Assembly (NCBI GenBank): GCA_963693315.1
Contig: OY856187.1
Coordinates: 427,158,638-427,222,637, forward strand
Origin: Diogma glabrata
Taxonomy: Eukaryota > Arthropoda > Insecta > Diptera > Cylindrotomidae
Direction: 5' to 3'
Length of the DNA: 64,000 nt
In this document: one piece after another, positions 62,492 to 64,000 of the stretch
How positions within the stretch are numbered: the first letter of the stretch is position 1
How the letters are laid out: each line of letters opens with the position of its first letter
The notes under the pieces: generated by a model
What the model was told of the DNA's origin: nothing
Databases searched by the model: none
The model's input: only the letters and a program-made list of their open reading frames with translations
Program-made: the position numbers and the translations under genes

Positions 62492-63184
62492 TTTAGGACA
62501 TAATAATTAGGAATTCAAGTACATACAGAGTTTAGAAACTTTTAGGAAGTATACCGAAGTATATCCGTATAACTAATGATCCCGTATTTGTGTAAACGAT
62601 CATCCACAGTTTTTTTCAACAATCCAAAAGGAATAAACAAATAATTTTACTATGATTTTACTATTCCAAGCATACCACTACCATAAAGCATTTATTTTAT
62701 ACTACTACTGAAATAAACAATAAACGAATCGGGCTTGGTTTCATATCCGACTAGCATTTAGTTCAAGCATCTCATATCAAGATCTGGGCTAGACCTTGAT
62801 GGACTCGACCCTAAAAGGGCATTTTACATCCAGTTCTTATCAAAAATCATAGTTGATGTCACTAAAGAGTCGCTGACATTTCTGTACAATGTAGCAATTT
62901 ACTTGATTTTATTTTAACAATTGATCAATGTACAATTTAAAGTGAATCCCCGTCATTTTTGGGATGTTTGAGGCTAAAGCTACGGATTGGCAGAAGCCTA
63001 ACAGCTCCTTTAAATGGTTTCCTTGGAAACGTTGTTGTCTTACCAGTCATGACCCTAACATAGCTGCGTTTAATTATTCTGAAACCATAATCGAGGATGC
63101 GAGCATATTAATTGCTAGTAATTTGATTATTCTGAAGGCTGATCTATGGTTTTTTAATAAATGCAATAAAGCAATGAAAATTTA
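62492..63184. other. Non-coding stretch
   Basis: A 73-residue open frame (62964-63185) is not recognised. It may be part of the adjoining LINE remnant or chance. Confidence 0.4.
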
Positions 63185-63340
63185 ATAAAAAGGGCAGTCT
63201 TGAGGCCTAGACAACGCTGGCGTGATGACATCATCCAAGGTCTTCGTGATATAGGATGTCGAAACTGGGGTCAACTGGTCATGGAACGAGATGATTGGAA
63301 GCTGGTGGTACAGACGGCAAAATCCCTCCATGGGATGTAA
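63185..63340 (+). pseudogene. Non-LTR RT extreme C-terminus (RTE/R1-like), followed by (GA)n
   Basis: Translation gives LRPRQRWRDDIIQGLRDIGC, then NWGQLVMERDDWKLVVQTAK, then SLHGM and a stop at 63340. The RPRQRWRDD...W motif is the typical last part of such LINE proteins. A (ga)n tail (63346-63361) follows within a few bases, as these elements often end in a simple repeat. Nothing upstream matches the same protein. It is a 5'-truncated relic of a family different from L1a and L1b. Confidence 0.75.
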
Positions 63341-63361
63341 ACGCCAGAGAGAGAGAGAGAG

Positions 63362-64000
63362 TCTTGAGGACTGCCGACAGAAATGAAAACTTAAAACTGT
63401 GAAAAAGCTGTGTTTTTTGTATCTTCCAATTATTGTTGCATTGCCATTTAAAATTTCAGAATTAATTATTTCAGAATTACAAATTTCATTAAAATTATTC
63501 TGGGTTTCACATCTATCAGCATTCTAAGCAACAATTATATACATTTTTACTTCGGTCTAAAAGACCTAAGTATTATATTCATGAGCTCAAAGTGAAATTC
63601 TTACCCCCACTTTTTTGGCATTTCTCGACGTTTTAGGACCTACTGATTCTAAAAAAGCAAAAAAAATGTATGTATGTCTGCCGGCCGGCCGTCATTACCT
63701 ACGCTGCAGTGAAAACCGCTGGAGGGATTTCAAAATTTGTTTTTTCTAAAAATAGGTATACCCAAGGGACAGGTCCGAAAGGACGCTGTGTTCGATAACA
63801 GCACCGGAAGTGTGTCAAAAAATCATTATGTGTGTCAAAAATATTTTCATATTTTTAGCTTAAAAAACGTTCATTTTAAGTGATTACGAGTAGGAACATT
63901 AAATTTGGAGAAATTTTGATGGTAGGGATTGGTATGTGAGATCAAAAACTAGATTATTGCATTATAAGTTTGTCAAAACAATGTTGTCAATGTGTCAAAA
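63362..64000. other. Non-coding repeat-like end of window
   Basis: A small inverted repeat ttcggtctaaaagacctaag lies at about 63551. A GC island ccggccggccg is at about 63682-63692. The word gtgtgtcaaaa recurs at 63811, 63830 and near the end. It looks like a repeat continuing past the window. Confidence 0.4.

Overview
The window is a piece of an AT-rich (roughly 70% A+T by eye) animal nuclear genome. It is almost certainly from an insect, because it carries Ty3/Gypsy, Penelope-like, Helitron, hAT and non-LTR elements of insect type. A dipteran is plausible but is not proved by anything here. I found no convincing host gene, rRNA, tRNA or CRISPR array. Almost everything recognisable is mobile DNA, much of it nested, plus very long (TA)n arrays and a 200-base assembly gap (53801-54000).

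The best-preserved unit is a complete, young Ty3/Gypsy retrotransposon on the minus strand (31022-40752). It has 1.1-kb LTRs that differ at only a few positions, one intact 1406-residue Gag-Pol frame (32463-36683), and a 4-bp target duplication ATAG. It sits inside a non-autonomous DNA transposon (30880-41668) whose own ends are flanked by AT. Older Ty3/Gypsy remnants lie at 5530-8400 (protease-RT-RNase H, split by a hAT element with an 8-bp duplication), at 45964-46738 (integrase and Pol C-terminus), and at 56520-57990 (gag, primer-binding site and LTR part of a 17.6-like element).

Three related families of non-autonomous DNA transposons recur: A (11163-11770, 16114-18327), B (2512-3322, 30880-41668, 61951-62491) and C (16443-18014, nested in an A copy). 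All begin CCC (consensus near CCCRAGYA; one end of family B is CCCATACA) and make 2-bp target duplications of varying sequence (AA, AT, AT, TT, CT). Each family has its own crowd of short subterminal repeats. A and B also share a core block containing a stretch that matches the first 13 bases of U2 snRNA.

Penelope-like material consists of a GIY-YIG endonuclease pseudogene (18400-18822), its terminal region, and three long palindromes (13102-13540, 38585-38845, 58256-58594). The palindromes carry hammerhead-like gatga/gaaac motifs, and two of them have 12-13-bp target duplications. A broken candidate transposase of a type I know from arthropods but cannot place in a superfamily lies at 54787-55990, between inverted flanking arms. 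A decayed Helitron (49809-51400), at least four non-LTR families, a tandem array of diverged 300-bp units (28021-29052) and several foldback elements complete the picture. The elements do not form a pathway. The layout records successive insertions, and nested sites give their relative order.
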